This document shows positions 24,541 to 32,967 of a stretch of DNA of 43,214 nucleotides, piece after piece. Numbering within the stretch: the first letter of the stretch is position 1; each line of letters starts with the position of its first letter. Location: NCBI GenBank assembly GCA_903881515.1, contig CAIRTN010000192.1, positions 1-43,214 on the forward strand. The letters are read 5' to 3'. Both the position numbers and the translations under genes were made by a program. The stretch is from an uncultured Rhodospirillales bacterium. Lineage in GTDB: Bacteria > Pseudomonadota > Alphaproteobacteria > Acetobacterales > Acetobacteraceae. The notes under the pieces were generated by a model that worked only from the letters and a program-made list of their open reading frames with translations, searched no databases and was not told the DNA's origin.

Positions 24541-25539
24541 ATGAAGCTTACACGACGGCAGATCATTGCGGCCGGCGCCAGCGCGCTTGCCACCCCGGCG
24601 ATCGCCGCCGATCCACCGTTTCCGCGTCCGGGCAAGCCGATCACCCTGATCAGCAATTTCGCCCCTGGCGGCATCGTGCAGAAGGCGATGCTGGATTTTC
24701 AGCCGTTCTTCGATAAGGAAATCGGCACGCGCGTGCTGATTGAGACGGTCGACGGCGCCGCCGGACTGATCGGCTACAACAACGTGTTCAGCCGGCCGGC
24801 CGATGGCTACTACATCCTGCCCTGCTCCTCGACGTTCGGACCATATATCTATCCGCACCTCTCGGAAGTTCCGCCGCCGTGGAAATATGAGGACTGGCTG
24901 CCGCTGGGGATTTACTCCGATATTCCGAATTCCGGGATGGTCGTGCTGAAGGACTCGCCGATCAAGACCTTCCCTGATCTGATCCGTGCCGCCAAAGAGC
25001 GGCCGGGGAAGATCACCATCGGCACGATCGGGCCAGGCCGGGTCGAGGATGTGCAGATTGTCGAGTTGCAGAAGTTCTTCGGCATCAAGATCAACCATGT
25101 CTACTACGATTCCGGCGGCACGCTGTTCACCGACCTGCTGACGCATGACCTGGACGTGATCATCACGGCGGCGATCCAGTATGCCGAACTGCCGAGCGTG
25201 CGGATCTTCACCATGCTGGCCAAGGAGATGACGGAGAACTTCCCATACAAATCGCTGAAGACGATGGCCGACTGGCAGAAGGAGTTGAACTACGACGTCA
25301 ACGACCTGAAGACTTTGGGGGCCACGCAGTTCAACGGCCTGGTGGTGCGCCGCGGGCTGCCGGACAACGCTCGGATCAAACTAATCACCGCGTTGAAGAA
25401 CACGGTGGAGAATCCGGAATGGCGCAAGCGCGTCGCGGCTTACCGGTTCCCGGTTTACTACAGCCCGGAGAAGTCGCAGGCGATCTATGATGGCCTGAAC
25501 AAGGGCATCGCCGAGATGATCAAGGACGCCAAGAAGTAA
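24541..25539 (+). CDS. Tripartite tricarboxylate transporter binding protein (TctC/Bug family)
   Basis: This is a 332-residue periplasmic protein. The ATG at 24541 has GGGGAGA at good distance; an ATG two codons upstream is an alternative. The signal (KLTRRQIIAAGASALATPAIA) has a Tat-like TRRQ start with cleavage after AIA. ITLISNFAPGGIVQK, GAAGLIGYNNVFSRPADGY, FPDLIRAAKERPGKITIGTIG and the C-terminal LINRGLNKGIAEMI-like helix match Bug proteins. These bind carboxylates for TctAB-type permeases. The fused permease follows 39 bases later. Confidence 0.9.
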   Translation: MKLTRRQIIAAGASALATPAIAADPPFPRPGKPITLISNFAPGGIVQKAMLDFQPFFDKEIGTRVLIETVDGAAGLIGYNNVFSRPADGYYILPCSSTFGPYIYPHLSEVPPPWKYEDWLPLGIYSDIPNSGMVVLKDSPIKTFPDLIRAAKERPGKITIGTIGPGRVEDVQIVELQKFFGIKINHVYYDSGGTLFTDLLTHDLDVIITAAIQYAELPSVRIFTMLAKEMTENFPYKSLKTMADWQKELNYDVNDLKTLGATQFNGLVVRRGLPDNARIKLITALKNTVENPEWRKRVAAYRFPVYYSPEKSQAIYDGLNKGIAEMIKDAKK

Positions 25540-25578
25540 CGCCGACGCTTCTGTGGCGACGGACAGAGAGGGCTGAAG

Positions 25579-27546
25579 ATGGGTATCGATCTGTCCGTCG
25601 TCATGGAGGGCATGACGCACGCGATTACGCTGCAGAATTTGCTGTGGCTGGCGGTGGGCGCGACGCTGGGGCTGGTGGCCGGGACGCTGCCGGGGCTGGG
25701 CAGCGGGTCGATGATGGCGATCCTGCTGCCGGTGGTGGTGACGCTGCCGGTGGATACGATGCTGATCTCGCTGGCCGGGATCTATGCGGCGAATATCTAC
25801 GCCGATTCCACGACGGGGATTCTCTATAATATTCCGGGGCATGCCGCGGGGATACCGGCCTCTATGGAGGGCTACCGGCTCAATGTGGCCGGGCGGTTGG
25901 AGGAGGCATTTTCGGCGCAGGTGGGCGGGGCGCTGTTCGGGGCCACGGTTGGGTTCCTGATGCTCATCGTGCTGGTGCCGTCGCTGATCTATTTTGTGAA
26001 GTTCTTCGGTTCGGCGGAGCGGGCGCTGCTTTCGGTTTGGGCTCTGGTGTTCATCTCCTCCGGCGCGGTGACGCGGGATAATCCGGTGCAGTCGTTTCTG
26101 TCGGTGGGCGCAGGCCTGGCGCTGGCGCTGATCGGGCAGCAGCCGAATGTTGGCACGTTCCGGTTCACGCTGGGGCTTGAGGGGTTGTGGGACGGGTTGA
26201 AGGTTGTCGTGCTGGTGCTGGGGCTGTTTGCCATTCCGCAGCTGGTTTCGATGATCAAGCTGAGCCAGGCGCTGAGTACCGGGCCGGCGGCGACGGGGGG
26301 GATCCGGTTCCTGAGTTTGTATCGCTCGATCGGGCGGACGCTGTGGGACGGGCGGCATGTGGTGACGCGGACCTCGCTGGTGGGGTCTGCAATTGGGATG
26401 ATCCCGGGGATCGGGCCTTCGACCGCGGCCTGGGTGGGGTATTCGATCGCGCGGGCGAAGACGCGGCGGCCGGAGAAATTCGGCGAGGGCAACCCGGACG
26501 GGGTGCTGGGGCCGGAGAGCGCGGGCAATGCCTGCGAGGTGGGCACCATCGTGCCGTTGCTGGCGCTGGGCATTCCGGGGAGTGCTGCGGCCGCCGTGAT
26601 GCTTGGGGCGTTGAACATGGTGGGGATCTATCCCGGCCCCAGCATGTATGCGCAGTACGGCGCCGAGGTCTGGACCGTGATGTTCGGCATCGGGCTGTCC
26701 GGGCTGATGTTCACCATTCTGGCATTTCCGTTCATCCGCGGCGCGCAGTTCCTGGGGCGGGCGCCGATGTCGGTGCTGGTCGCCGCGATCGGCACGCTGT
26801 GCATGATGGGGGCGTATATGCAGACCTCCGACGTGTTCGGCATCGAGGCGATGCTGGCGATCGGGGTGCTGACGATGCTGGGGATGCGCATCGGGTTGAA
26901 GCCGGCGCCGGTGCTGATCGGGTTCGTGCTGGGGCCGGGGATCGAGAAGGAGTTGATCCGGGCGTATCAGATCCGCGGTTTCGCGCGGTTTTTGGAGCCG
27001 ACGTCGCTTGCCGTGCTGGCGATCATCGTGCTGACGCTGGGGATTGCGATCTATCGCGGCATTCAGCGGCGGCGGACCGAGCCGGAGCAGCCGGCGGAGA
27101 CCAGCCGGCGGGATCTTTGGCTGGCGGGTTGCGGCCTGGTGGTCGCGACCTGTCTGGTGGTATTTTCGATCCCGTATCTGTTTCTGGCCAAGCTTTGGGT
27201 CTGGTTCGTGGCGACCGGGTTCATCGCGATTCCGAGCCTGCTGCTGATCCGCTCAAGCTGGTCGGCGTTGCATCGGCCGCATCCGGCTTCGCATGTGCAG
27301 GAGGCCACGAGTTGGAAGCTGGTGCAGCAGCGTGGTGTGCTGTTTGCCGGGCTGCTGGGGTTCCTGGCGCTGATCATGCCGATCGGGTTTGTGCTGGCGA
27401 GTGCGATCTTTGTGTTCGCGCTGGCGTTGTATTTCGAGCGCAAGCCGATGCAGGCGGTGATTTCCGGAGTGGCGGTGGCGGGGTTCATCTGGGTGATGAA
27501 AACCGGGTTTGGCTTCTATCTGCCGACCGGGGTGCTGGATTTATAG
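25579..27546 (+). CDS. TctA-TctB fusion permease of the tripartite tricarboxylate transporter family
   Basis: At 655 residues this is about 150 longer than a usual TctA. Residues of about 1-500 are TctA. They show GATLGLVAGTLPGLGSGSMMAILLP, YADSTTGILYNIPGHAAGIPAS, and SAIGMIPGIGPSTAAWVGYSIARAKTRRPEKFGEGNPDGVLGPESAGNA followed by PLLALGIPGSAAAAVMLGAL. After an Arg-rich linker (QRRRTEPEQPAETSRRD), residues of about 515-655 hold four more hydrophobic helices ending in FGFYLPTGVLDL, the shape of TctB. No separate tctB gene is present. With the TctC protein upstream it makes a complete secondary importer for a carboxylate. Third codon positions here favour G, unlike the C-rich neighbours. Confidence 0.9.
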   Translation: MGIDLSVVMEGMTHAITLQNLLWLAVGATLGLVAGTLPGLGSGSMMAILLPVVVTLPVDTMLISLAGIYAANIYADSTTGILYNIPGHAAGIPASMEGYRLNVAGRLEEAFSAQVGGALFGATVGFLMLIVLVPSLIYFVKFFGSAERALLSVWALVFISSGAVTRDNPVQSFLSVGAGLALALIGQQPNVGTFRFTLGLEGLWDGLKVVVLVLGLFAIPQLVSMIKLSQALSTGPAATGGIRFLSLYRSIGRTLWDGRHVVTRTSLVGSAIGMIPGIGPSTAAWVGYSIARAKTRRPEKFGEGNPDGVLGPESAGNACEVGTIVPLLALGIPGSAAAAVMLGALNMVGIYPGPSMYAQYGAEVWTVMFGIGLSGLMFTILAFPFIRGAQFLGRAPMSVLVAAIGTLCMMGAYMQTSDVFGIEAMLAIGVLTMLGMRIGLKPAPVLIGFVLGPGIEKELIRAYQIRGFARFLEPTSLAVLAIIVLTLGIAIYRGIQRRRTEPEQPAETSRRDLWLAGCGLVVATCLVVFSIPYLFLAKLWVWFVATGFIAIPSLLLIRSSWSALHRPHPASHVQEATSWKLVQQRGVLFAGLLGFLALIMPIGFVLASAIFVFALALYFERKPMQAVISGVAVAGFIWVMKTGFGFYLPTGVLDL

Positions 27547-27593
27547 TTTCATTTCGATATCGCAATAAAATGCATGCATTTCTCCTCGGACGC

Positions 27594-28160
27594 TCAGGGG
27601 GCTGATCTGCGTCTTCGGAGTTTGGGGACGTGCAGGCGCAGGTGGGCGGGGATTTCGCCGAGGGGGTAGCGCAGTTGCGGCCGGGGCGGCGGCGGTGCGG
27701 GTTTGGGTTTTTTCGGGCGCGGCTTGCGGGGCGGAGGGTCGCGTTTGATCGCGGCCGGCGGGTCGATGCCGAGCATATGGCAGAGCGGGCGTAGGATGCG
27801 GCCGGCTTGCGGCACTTCGGCGAGGAAGCGGATGACATCGGGGTCGGTGGTCATCAGCTTGCTGAACGCCTCGCCGCTGACCAGCGCTTCATAGCCGAAC
27901 CGTTCGAACAGCCAGGCGCGGCGATGCGGGAATTTCGGGCGGTTCGGGTTGGGCTTGTACGCGCGGCCGGGGCGCGGCTTGCGGGGTTTGGGCAGGGCGT
28001 TGTTGCGCCATTTTTCCCACAGCCTGTTGAGGCGGCGGTGCATGGCGGTGACGCGGAGGTAGACAACCATGAACACAGGCTCGGCCGTTCCGCGCAGGCG
28101 GTTGACCCTGTCGGCTATCATATACATCAGATTGAAGATGAGCGGTCCGATCCTGTTCAT
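27594..28160 (-). CDS. Hypothetical basic protein with Pro/Lys/Arg-rich tail
   Basis: I do not recognise a family. The 188-residue product starts with a mildly hydrophobic segment (IGPLIFNLMYMIADRVNRLRG). A basic helix-rich stretch follows (AMHRRLNRLWEKWRN), then a Pro/Arg/Lys linker (residues of about 78-100) and a more ordered block (HRRAWLFERFGYEALVSGEAFSKLMTTDPDVIRFLAEVPQAGRILRPLCHMLGI). The C-terminal tail of about 55 residues is very rich in Pro, Lys and Arg. The strong net positive charge suggests nucleic-acid or membrane binding, but no function can be assigned. It stands alone between the Tct permease and the ferredoxin reductase gene. Codon use and the ordered central block argue that it is a real gene. 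Confidence 0.7.
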   Translation of the reverse strand: MNRIGPLIFNLMYMIADRVNRLRGTAEPVFMVVYLRVTAMHRRLNRLWEKWRNNALPKPRKPRPGRAYKPNPNRPKFPHRRAWLFERFGYEALVSGEAFSKLMTTDPDVIRFLAEVPQAGRILRPLCHMLGIDPPAAIKRDPPPRKPRPKKPKPAPPPPRPQLRYPLGEIPAHLRLHVPKLRRRRSAP

Positions 28161-28233
28161 GTGCGAATATCTAACTCATGCGCACTAAAACGTCAATAGG
28201 AAAATGAGCGCGTTCAGGAATTTTTTTTGGCGA

Positions 28234-29439
28234 TCAGGCCCGGCGCAACTCGACCACCAGCTTTTGCAGGTTACCCGCTGGGTTCTCCAGGGCTGCGGCA
28301 TCGACCGGTCGGGCGGCGCGGATCATTTCCTGCGCGGCGCGCACCTCGCGGGTGGCGTTCACCCCGGTGGCCGCGACGACCCGGCCGCCGGCATCGAGAT
28401 GGAACAGGCAGAACGACGCCGGGACCCCGCGGCGGATCGTGGTGACGGCATCGTCGAGCAATCCGGCGAGTTGCAGGTTCTCGCCATGCTGGTCGGTCCA
28501 GAACCAGGGCACATCGTCGTACACGGCGGCGTCGCCGGCCATGTTGCGGCCGACGCAGATGCCGTGGCTCATCGCATGGCGCCAGGTCTCCAGCCGCAGC
28601 ACCCGGCCGTAGCGGGCATTGAACGCCGCGGCGACGTCGCCGGCGGCGAAGATGGTTTCGACCGAACTCCGGCCATGCGCATCGACCAGGATGCCGCCGT
28701 CGCAGGCCACGCCGGCGGCTTCGGCAAGTTCGGTGTTGCGCACCATGCCGACGCCGGCGACCACGACATCGGCGGGCAGCGCGGTATCGTCGCAGACGAC
28801 ATGCGTGGCGGTGATCTCGTGCACGGTGACGCCGAAGCGGATGTCGACGCCGTTGGTTCGGTGCAGAGCTTCCAGCCATGCCGACATTTCTGGCGTCAGT
28901 GAGCGCGCCATCGCCTGCGGCGCGGTTTCCAGCACGGTGACCGCGCAGCCGAGCTTGCGCGCGGAGGCCGCCACTTCCAGCCCGATGACCCCGGCGCCGA
29001 CGCAGACGACGCGCGCGCCCGGCAGCAGCAGCGGCCGCAACGCCCGTGCGTCGGCGAGGGTGCGCATGACATGCGCGCGTTCGCCGCCCGGCAGGCTCAG
29101 CCTGCGCGCCCGGCCACCGGTGGCCAGCAACAGCATGTCGTAGTCCAGACGCTCGCCCCCGGCCCAGACCGCTCCCGCCGCGGCGTCGATGCCCTCGACG
29201 CGCAGGCCGAGCCGCAGGCCGATCGCGCGATCGCTGTATTTTGCCTCGGCGTGGAAATACTGCGCCGCGGGTTCGCCCGGTCCGGCCAGCGCTTCCTTCG
29301 ACAAAGGCGGCCGCTCATAGGGCCGCTCGGTCTCCTCACCGATCAGGGTGATGCCGCCGGTGAACCCGGCATCGCGCAACGAGACCGCGGCATAACCGCC
29401 GGCCTGTCCGGCGCCGATGATCAGAGCGTTTTGGCGCAT
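28234..29439 (-). CDS. NAD(P)H:ferredoxin reductase-type FAD oxidoreductase (rhodocoxin/putidaredoxin reductase-like)
   Basis: The 401-residue two-dinucleotide-domain flavoprotein starts with ALIIGAGQAGGYAAVSLRDAG (FAD). ERPYERPPLSKEAL is the hallmark motif of oxygenase-coupled ferredoxin reductases. A second Rossmann motif, VVCVGAGVIGLEVAASARKLG, binds NAD(P)H. IFAAGDVAA closes the FAD site, and WFWTDQHGENLQLAG is the family C-terminal motif. It passes electrons from NAD(P)H to a ferredoxin. A Rieske ferredoxin is encoded divergently 50 bases away, so the two form an electron-transfer pair. The ATG at 29439 has no clear ribosome-binding site. Confidence 0.92.
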   Translation of the reverse strand: MRQNALIIGAGQAGGYAAVSLRDAGFTGGITLIGEETERPYERPPLSKEALAGPGEPAAQYFHAEAKYSDRAIGLRLGLRVEGIDAAAGAVWAGGERLDYDMLLLATGGRARRLSLPGGERAHVMRTLADARALRPLLLPGARVVCVGAGVIGLEVAASARKLGCAVTVLETAPQAMARSLTPEMSAWLEALHRTNGVDIRFGVTVHEITATHVVCDDTALPADVVVAGVGMVRNTELAEAAGVACDGGILVDAHGRSSVETIFAAGDVAAAFNARYGRVLRLETWRHAMSHGICVGRNMAGDAAVYDDVPWFWTDQHGENLQLAGLLDDAVTTIRRGVPASFCLFHLDAGGRVVAATGVNATREVRAAQEMIRAARPVDAAALENPAGNLQKLVVELRRA

Positions 29440-29489
29440 GCGCGTGTCGTGATAGGCAGGGGGAAACCAAACATCGGGGTCACCAGATC

Positions 29490-29816
29490 ATGAGTGAAGC
29501 AGCAAACTGGGTTCGCGTCGCATCCGTCAAGGACGTGCAGGAGGGCAGCGCCTTTCCGGTGGAAATCATGGGCCTGCAACTGGCGATCTACCACCTTGAA
29601 GGCGGCGCGTTGCATTGCACCGACAATGTCTGCACCCACGCCTTTGCGCTGCTGACCGATGGCTGGCTGGAGGGTACTCTGATCGAATGCCCGCTGCATG
29701 CCGGCCAGTTCGACGTGTGCACCGGCAAGGGCCAGGGCGCGCCGATTGAGGAAGACCTCAAGACCTTCGCCGTCAAGCTTGAGGGCGACGATATCCTCGT
29801 CGCCCTCCCGGCCTGA
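29490..29816 (+). CDS. Rieske [2Fe-2S] ferredoxin, non-heme oxygenase type
   Basis: This 108-residue cytoplasmic protein has the two Rieske boxes, Cys48-Thr-His50 and Cys67-Pro-Leu-His70, followed by GQFDVCTGKGQG. The length and the lack of a signal or membrane segment place it with the small ferredoxins of ring-hydroxylating dioxygenases and nitrite reductase small subunits (NirD-like), not with respiratory Rieske proteins. It is divergent from its probable reductase. No catalytic oxygenase subunit is encoded within the window. It is convergent with the next gene, with 4 bases between stops. Confidence 0.93.
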   Translation: MSEAANWVRVASVKDVQEGSAFPVEIMGLQLAIYHLEGGALHCTDNVCTHAFALLTDGWLEGTLIECPLHAGQFDVCTGKGQGAPIEEDLKTFAVKLEGDDILVALPA

Positions 29817-29820
29817 TAGA

Positions 29821-30867
29821 CTAGCTGTTCGGCCCGCGCTCCATCGAGATCGGCTGCCAGCGGCGCCGGTCGAGATTGGGCAGCACGGTCGGGTTGACGC
29901 AGCTCATCGGCCAGCGTCCGGTCAGCGCCAGGGCCAGTTCCTGGCCTACCCGGCGCTTGCGCGCGGGGTCGAAGCGGGCTGACGCCGACGCGGTGTGCGC
30001 CGACAGGATCACATTCGGCATCTTCAGCAGCGGATTGTCCTGCCGCACCGGCTCGGTCTCCAGCACGTCGAGCCCGGCGCCGGCCAGCCAGCCCTCTTCC
30101 AGCGCCATGATCAGATCGGATTCCTTCACCGTCGGTCCGCGCCCGACATTGAGGAACCAGGCCGACTTCTTCATCAGCCGGAACTGGTTGGCGGTCAGCA
30201 TGCCCTGCGCTTCCGGCGTCGCCGGTGCGTGCATCGAGACGAAGTCGCAGCCCATGACTTCCTCGAGCGTTGCCGGCAGCACGCCGTGCTCGATCATCAC
30301 CAGCTCTTCGATGAACGGATCATAGGCCTTCACGATCAGCCCGAACGCCTTGGCCCGCCGTGCCACCGCGCGGGGCACATGGCCGAAGGCGATCAGCCCC
30401 AAAGTCTGGCCCATCAGGCGGGGGATCTGCAGCAGCGGCGTGCGGCCCTCGCGCCAGCGGCCTTCGCGCACCAGTCTGTCCTGCCCGATCACGTCGCGGA
30501 AACAGCCGAGCAGCAGCATCATCAGGTGGTCGGCGACCTCCTCGATGAAGGTGTCCGGGCAGTTGGTCACCGGAATGCCCTTCGCCGTGGCGGCGGCGAC
30601 ATCGACGCTGTCCACGCCGACGCTGCCCAGCGAGATCGTGCGGCAGCGGGTCAGGCTGTCGATGATCTTCTTGCTGATCGGCATGCCTTTGCCATAGATC
30701 GCGTCCGCATCATGCGCGACGGCGATGAAGCCGTCCTCGGTGAGCGGGCCTTCGACAATCTCGTAGTCGACGCCTGAATTCCTCAGCGCCTCTTCCTCGA
30801 AGATGTAATCCACCGGGGCGGTGCTGAAACTTGCCCCCGCGGGGGTGGCAATCTTGAACTTGGCCAA
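29821..30867 (-). CDS. D-isomer-specific 2-hydroxyacid dehydrogenase family protein
   Basis: This is a 348-residue protein. I start at the TTG at 30867, which follows GAAGGAA and lies 14 bases after the upstream stop. No ATG or GTG fits. TISLGSVGVDSVDVAAATAKGIPVTNCPDT, NVGRGPTVKESDLIMALEEGWLAGAGLDVLETEP and ILSAHTAS give the catalytic Arg, Glu and His of the family. The cofactor loop reads GLIAFGHVPRAVARRAKAFG, so two of the three glycines of Gly-x-Gly-x-x-Gly are replaced (Ala and Pro). Cofactor binding may thus differ. It follows the enolase-superfamily gene and probably acts in the same acid-sugar or hydroxy-acid route. Confidence 0.87.
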   Translation of the reverse strand: MAKFKIATPAGASFSTAPVDYIFEEEALRNSGVDYEIVEGPLTEDGFIAVAHDADAIYGKGMPISKKIIDSLTRCRTISLGSVGVDSVDVAAATAKGIPVTNCPDTFIEEVADHLMMLLLGCFRDVIGQDRLVREGRWREGRTPLLQIPRLMGQTLGLIAFGHVPRAVARRAKAFGLIVKAYDPFIEELVMIEHGVLPATLEEVMGCDFVSMHAPATPEAQGMLTANQFRLMKKSAWFLNVGRGPTVKESDLIMALEEGWLAGAGLDVLETEPVRQDNPLLKMPNVILSAHTASASARFDPARKRRVGQELALALTGRWPMSCVNPTVLPNLDRRRWQPISMERGPNS

Positions 30868-30881
30868 ATCGCGTTCCTTCC

Positions 30882-32057
30882 TTACTGCTTCGGCGGGCGT
30901 GCCCGCACCGCTGCTTCGTTGATGTCGATGCCCCAACCGGGGGCGGTGGGCAGAACGAGTTCCCCGTTCTCGATCACCGGCACGCTGGTTACGAACTCAT
31001 CGCGCCAGGGAATGCTGTCGATATCGATCTCCATGATGCGGAAATTCGGCACGGCGGCACAGAGATGCGCCGAGATCATGCTGCACAGATGACCGTAGAA
31101 ATTATGCGGCGCCACGTTCATTTCATAGACATCGGCCATGGCCGCGATCTTCATGCTCTCGCCCAGGCCGTTCCACACCACGTCGATGATCGGCACATCC
31201 ATCGCATAGGCCTCGAAGTATGGCTTGAAGTCCCGCCGGCCCAGCAGTGTTTCGCAGGAGGCGATAGGGCAGGGGGCCATGGCGCGGATATTGGCCAGCG
31301 AGGCAGGGTCATGCGTGTCGATCTCAAGCCAGGTCAGGTCGTACGGCGCCACCGCGTCGGCCACCCGCTTGAAGCCCTCGGTCTTGAAATGGAAATTGGT
31401 GTCCAGCATCAGGCCCATATCCGCCCCGCCGCCGGCCCGCACCGCGCCCAGCGTATCGCGCACGTAGCGCAGCGCCTGCGGCGTCCAGTTCAGCTCCGGA
31501 CATCCCGCTGTCCGGCCGAATCCGGCGCCGAAGCTGCTGAGCCGGTGGCCGTCCCAGGCCATGGTGTTGGTCTTCAACGCGCGGAAGCCCAGCTTGCGGA
31601 TCTCCTCGGCGTGGCGGGCCACGTCGTCGTAGTTTTTCAAGGCGGGGGCGCCGACCATCGCCGCGTTGCGCAGCCGGTAGGTGCCCATATGCGACCAGTA
31701 GACCGGAATCCGCGTCCGCACCGGCCCGCCGAACAGCGCATAGACCGGCACCCCGGCCTCCTTGCCGCGAATATCCAGCAGCGCATTCTCGATTGCGGCG
31801 ATCGCCTGCTGGTTGATGCCGCCGCGCGACTGTCGCGTCAGCACATGCAACCAGGCCACCACCGCTTCGGAGGCCAGCGGGTCGCGCCCGATCACCTGCG
31901 GCGCCAGCGCCGCGATCACCGCCGACAGCCCGGCGCTGCCGAAACTTTCGTTGTATTCCGACCAGCCGACGATGCCGGTTGAGGTTGTCACTTTCAGAAA
32001 CGAGAAAATTCGCCACCCGGCATCGGCGCGCAGGGTTTCTATCGCGGTGATTTTCAT
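30882..32057 (-). CDS. Enolase superfamily, mandelate racemase/muconate lactonizing-type enzyme
   Basis: The 391-residue protein starts at the ATG at 32057 behind a near-perfect GGAGGGAGG. The capping domain (MKITAIETLRADAGW, SRGGINQQAIAAIENALLDIRGKEAGVPVYALFGGPVR) precedes the barrel. ALKTNTMAW lies where the Lys base motif is expected. The three metal ligands are probably Asp in LMLDTNFHF, Glu in TWLEIDTHD and Glu in ASCETLLGR, with His in VAPHNFYGHL as the opposite base. Family members dehydrate or racemise acid sugars and related carboxylates. The next gene is a 2-hydroxyacid dehydrogenase and a divergent SDR lies opposite, which fits sugar-acid or hydroxy-acid catabolism. The substrate is unknown. 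Confidence 0.9.
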   Translation of the reverse strand: MKITAIETLRADAGWRIFSFLKVTTSTGIVGWSEYNESFGSAGLSAVIAALAPQVIGRDPLASEAVVAWLHVLTRQSRGGINQQAIAAIENALLDIRGKEAGVPVYALFGGPVRTRIPVYWSHMGTYRLRNAAMVGAPALKNYDDVARHAEEIRKLGFRALKTNTMAWDGHRLSSFGAGFGRTAGCPELNWTPQALRYVRDTLGAVRAGGGADMGLMLDTNFHFKTEGFKRVADAVAPYDLTWLEIDTHDPASLANIRAMAPCPIASCETLLGRRDFKPYFEAYAMDVPIIDVVWNGLGESMKIAAMADVYEMNVAPHNFYGHLCSMISAHLCAAVPNFRIMEIDIDSIPWRDEFVTSVPVIENGELVLPTAPGWGIDINEAAVRARPPKQ

Positions 32058-32091
32058 GTTTCCTCCCTCCAGGCGCACCAGGGTTCATTCA

Positions 32092-32105
32092 TGGTAGCGC
32101 TCCCG
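32092..32105. promoter_or_regulatory. Candidate LacI-type operator in the enolase/SDR divergent region
   Basis: TGGTAGCGCTCCCG matches 12 of 14 bases of the palindrome TGGTAGCGCTACCA, which many LacI-family regulators of sugar-acid genes use. It is centred on AGCGCT, 35 bases from the enolase-type start and 53 bases from the SDR start. No LacI-type regulator gene lies in the window. Confidence 0.3.
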
Positions 32106-32157
32106 GAAATATTCCAACACGCTGCAAGGCGCGCCACAAGACAGGGAGGACGGCTGC

Positions 32158-32919
32158 ATGGCCAGGCTACAGGGAAAGATCGCATGGGTGACCGGCGCCG
32201 GTTCCGGCATCGGCGAGGCCGCGGCCTTGGCGTTGGCGCAGGAAGGCGCCGAAATCGTACTGACCGGCCGGCGCGAGGCGCCACTGCAATCGGTGGCCGC
32301 CCGCATCGTTGCCGCCGGCGGCAAGGCGCATGTGCAGCCCGGCGACCTCACCGACTCGGCGCGCGTTGGCGAAATCGCCGGCTGGATTGGCGCCAATCTG
32401 CCCAGCCTGGATATTCTGGTGGCCAATGCCGGGGCGAATATCGGCCAGCGGCATTGGAGCAATCTGACGCCGGAGGGCGCCGACACGGTGATTTCGGCCA
32501 ACCTCAACAGCGTGTTCTACTGCGTCTCCGCGGTGTTGCCGACCATGCGCAAGCAGCATGACGGCGTGATCATCGTCACCGCCAGCCTGGCCGGGCGCAG
32601 CATCAGCAACCTGTCGGGTGCGGCCTATACCGCGGCCAAGCATGGCGCGGTGGCGCTGTGCCACACCGTCAACCAGCAGGAATGCGTCAACGGCATCCGC
32701 TGCACCGCGGTGCTGCCCGGCGAGGTTGCCACCCCGATCCTGGAAAAGCGCCCGGTGCCGGTCAGCGCCGAGGATCGTGCGAAAATGGCGCAGTCGGAGG
32801 ATCTCGGCGATCTCATCCGCTATGTCGCCTGTCTGCCGGCCCGGGTGGTGATCAACGAGGTGTGGATGTGCCCGACCTGGAACCGTGGCTACGTGGCCGC
32901 GCTCGAGCGTATGGGCTGA
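32158..32919 (+). CDS. SDR family NAD(P)-dependent oxidoreductase
   Basis: The 253-residue classical short-chain dehydrogenase has cofactor motif TGAGSGIGE near residues 13-21, VANAGANIG, the catalytic Ser in VTASLAGRS and the active-site Tyr-x-x-x-Lys in AAYTAAKHG. LPGEVATPIL follows. The residue after the second strand (TGRRE) suggests NADP preference. AGGGAGGA precedes the ATG. It is divergent from the enolase-superfamily gene with 100 bases between starts, so it may oxidise or reduce an intermediate of the same pathway. The SDR fold alone does not show the substrate. Confidence 0.9.
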   Translation: MARLQGKIAWVTGAGSGIGEAAALALAQEGAEIVLTGRREAPLQSVAARIVAAGGKAHVQPGDLTDSARVGEIAGWIGANLPSLDILVANAGANIGQRHWSNLTPEGADTVISANLNSVFYCVSAVLPTMRKQHDGVIIVTASLAGRSISNLSGAAYTAAKHGAVALCHTVNQQECVNGIRCTAVLPGEVATPILEKRPVPVSAEDRAKMAQSEDLGDLIRYVACLPARVVINEVWMCPTWNRGYVAALERMG

Positions 32920-32967
32920 ACAGAAACAATCTGCGTCCGACGGAATGCGGCGCGCGCTGCGGTGTCT

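Noticed and set aside
27568-27581. 14-base perfect palindrome AAATGCATGCATTT between the Tct permease and the hypothetical gene
   Set aside because: It has no second copy in the window and no clear promoter position. A chance AT-rich palindrome or weak terminator part is as likely.
26187-27605. A 472-codon frame inside the TctA-TctB gene
   Set aside because: It is Gly/Arg/Asp-rich shadow sequence overlapping a gene with strong transporter motifs.
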